Shown piece by piece: positions 5,492-5,511 of a stretch of 5,511 nucleotides of DNA. The notes below the pieces were generated by a model. The model did not search any database. It was not told the origin of the DNA and worked only from the letters and a program-made list of their open reading frames with translations. A program made the translations under genes and the position numbers. This DNA comes from an uncultured Selenomonadales bacterium (lineage in GTDB: Bacteria > Bacillota > Negativicutes > Selenomonadales > Selenomonadaceae), in assembly GCA_937910665.1 (NCBI GenBank), contig CALEPR010000100.1, forward strand, positions 1 through 5,511. The letters are read 5' to 3'. Numbering within the stretch: the first letter of the stretch is position 1; each line of letters begins with the position of its first letter.

Positions 5492-5511
5492 AAAAAGTGC
5501 GTCAGCACGCC
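5492..5511 (-). terminator. Probable right half of a terminator at the window edge
   Basis: Read on the minus strand, GCTGACGCAC (5506-5497) is followed at once by TTTTT (5496-5492). This looks like the descending arm and U-run of an intrinsic terminator for a gene outside the window, whose ascending arm would read GTGCGTCAGC beyond position 5511. Within the window only a 4-pair stem (GTGC 5508-5505 with GCAC 5500-5497) is visible. If correct, the cyclase gene starts its own transcription unit with a promoter between about 5445 and 5491. Confidence 0.4.

Noticed and set aside
5430..5511. c-di-GMP riboswitch in the leader of the cyclase gene.
   Set aside because: The visible leader is about 60-80 bases with only a five-pair hairpin. 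Neither the GNRA tetraloop/receptor layout of class I nor the pseudoknot of class II can be seen.

Overview
The window is an AT-rich stretch of bacterial chromosome that most resembles an anaerobic, low-GC Bacillota. The pointers are strong purine-rich ribosome binding sites (AGGAGG type), TTG and GTG starts, a superoxide reductase rather than an obvious aerobic defence gene, and a coaE followed directly by a lytic transglycosylase. That last pairing suggests Negativicutes (Selenomonas/Veillonella relatives). This placement is inference, because there is no rRNA or other phylogenetic marker here. All genes look like ordinary chromosomal genes. I see no mobile element, CRISPR array, tRNA or rRNA.

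Positions 1-348 hold no convincing gene. They hold a good promoter candidate with an extended -10 (265-293), a second extended -10 motif (223-231), a weak open frame (84-230), and the leader and ribosome binding site of asd. From 349 to 3069 four plus-strand genes are tightly packed and look like one operon: asd (aspartate-semialdehyde dehydrogenase), folB (dihydroneopterin aldolase), coaE (dephospho-CoA kinase) and a membrane-anchored lytic transglycosylase. Junctions are a 1-base overlap, a 77-base gap and a 5-base gap. The operon thus combines steps from amino acid/diaminopimelate, folate and coenzyme A synthesis with peptidoglycan cutting.

Positions 3070-3155 separate convergent transcription units and hold a hairpin flanked by an A-tract and a T-tract, which can act as a terminator in both directions. 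On the minus strand, 5429 down to 3156, lie two coupled genes: a 625-residue soluble diguanylate cyclase with the order PAS, GGDEF, GAF, cysteine-bearing PAS-like domain, then a class III-type superoxide reductase (desulfoferrodoxin family with a degenerate N-terminal domain). The ribosome binding site of the second overlaps the stop codon of the first.

The most interesting point is that a c-di-GMP-making sensor with a C-x10-C-x2-C-P motif is translationally linked to an oxygen-detoxifying enzyme. This suggests, but does not prove, a redox- or oxygen-responsive c-di-GMP module. The other genes are conventional.
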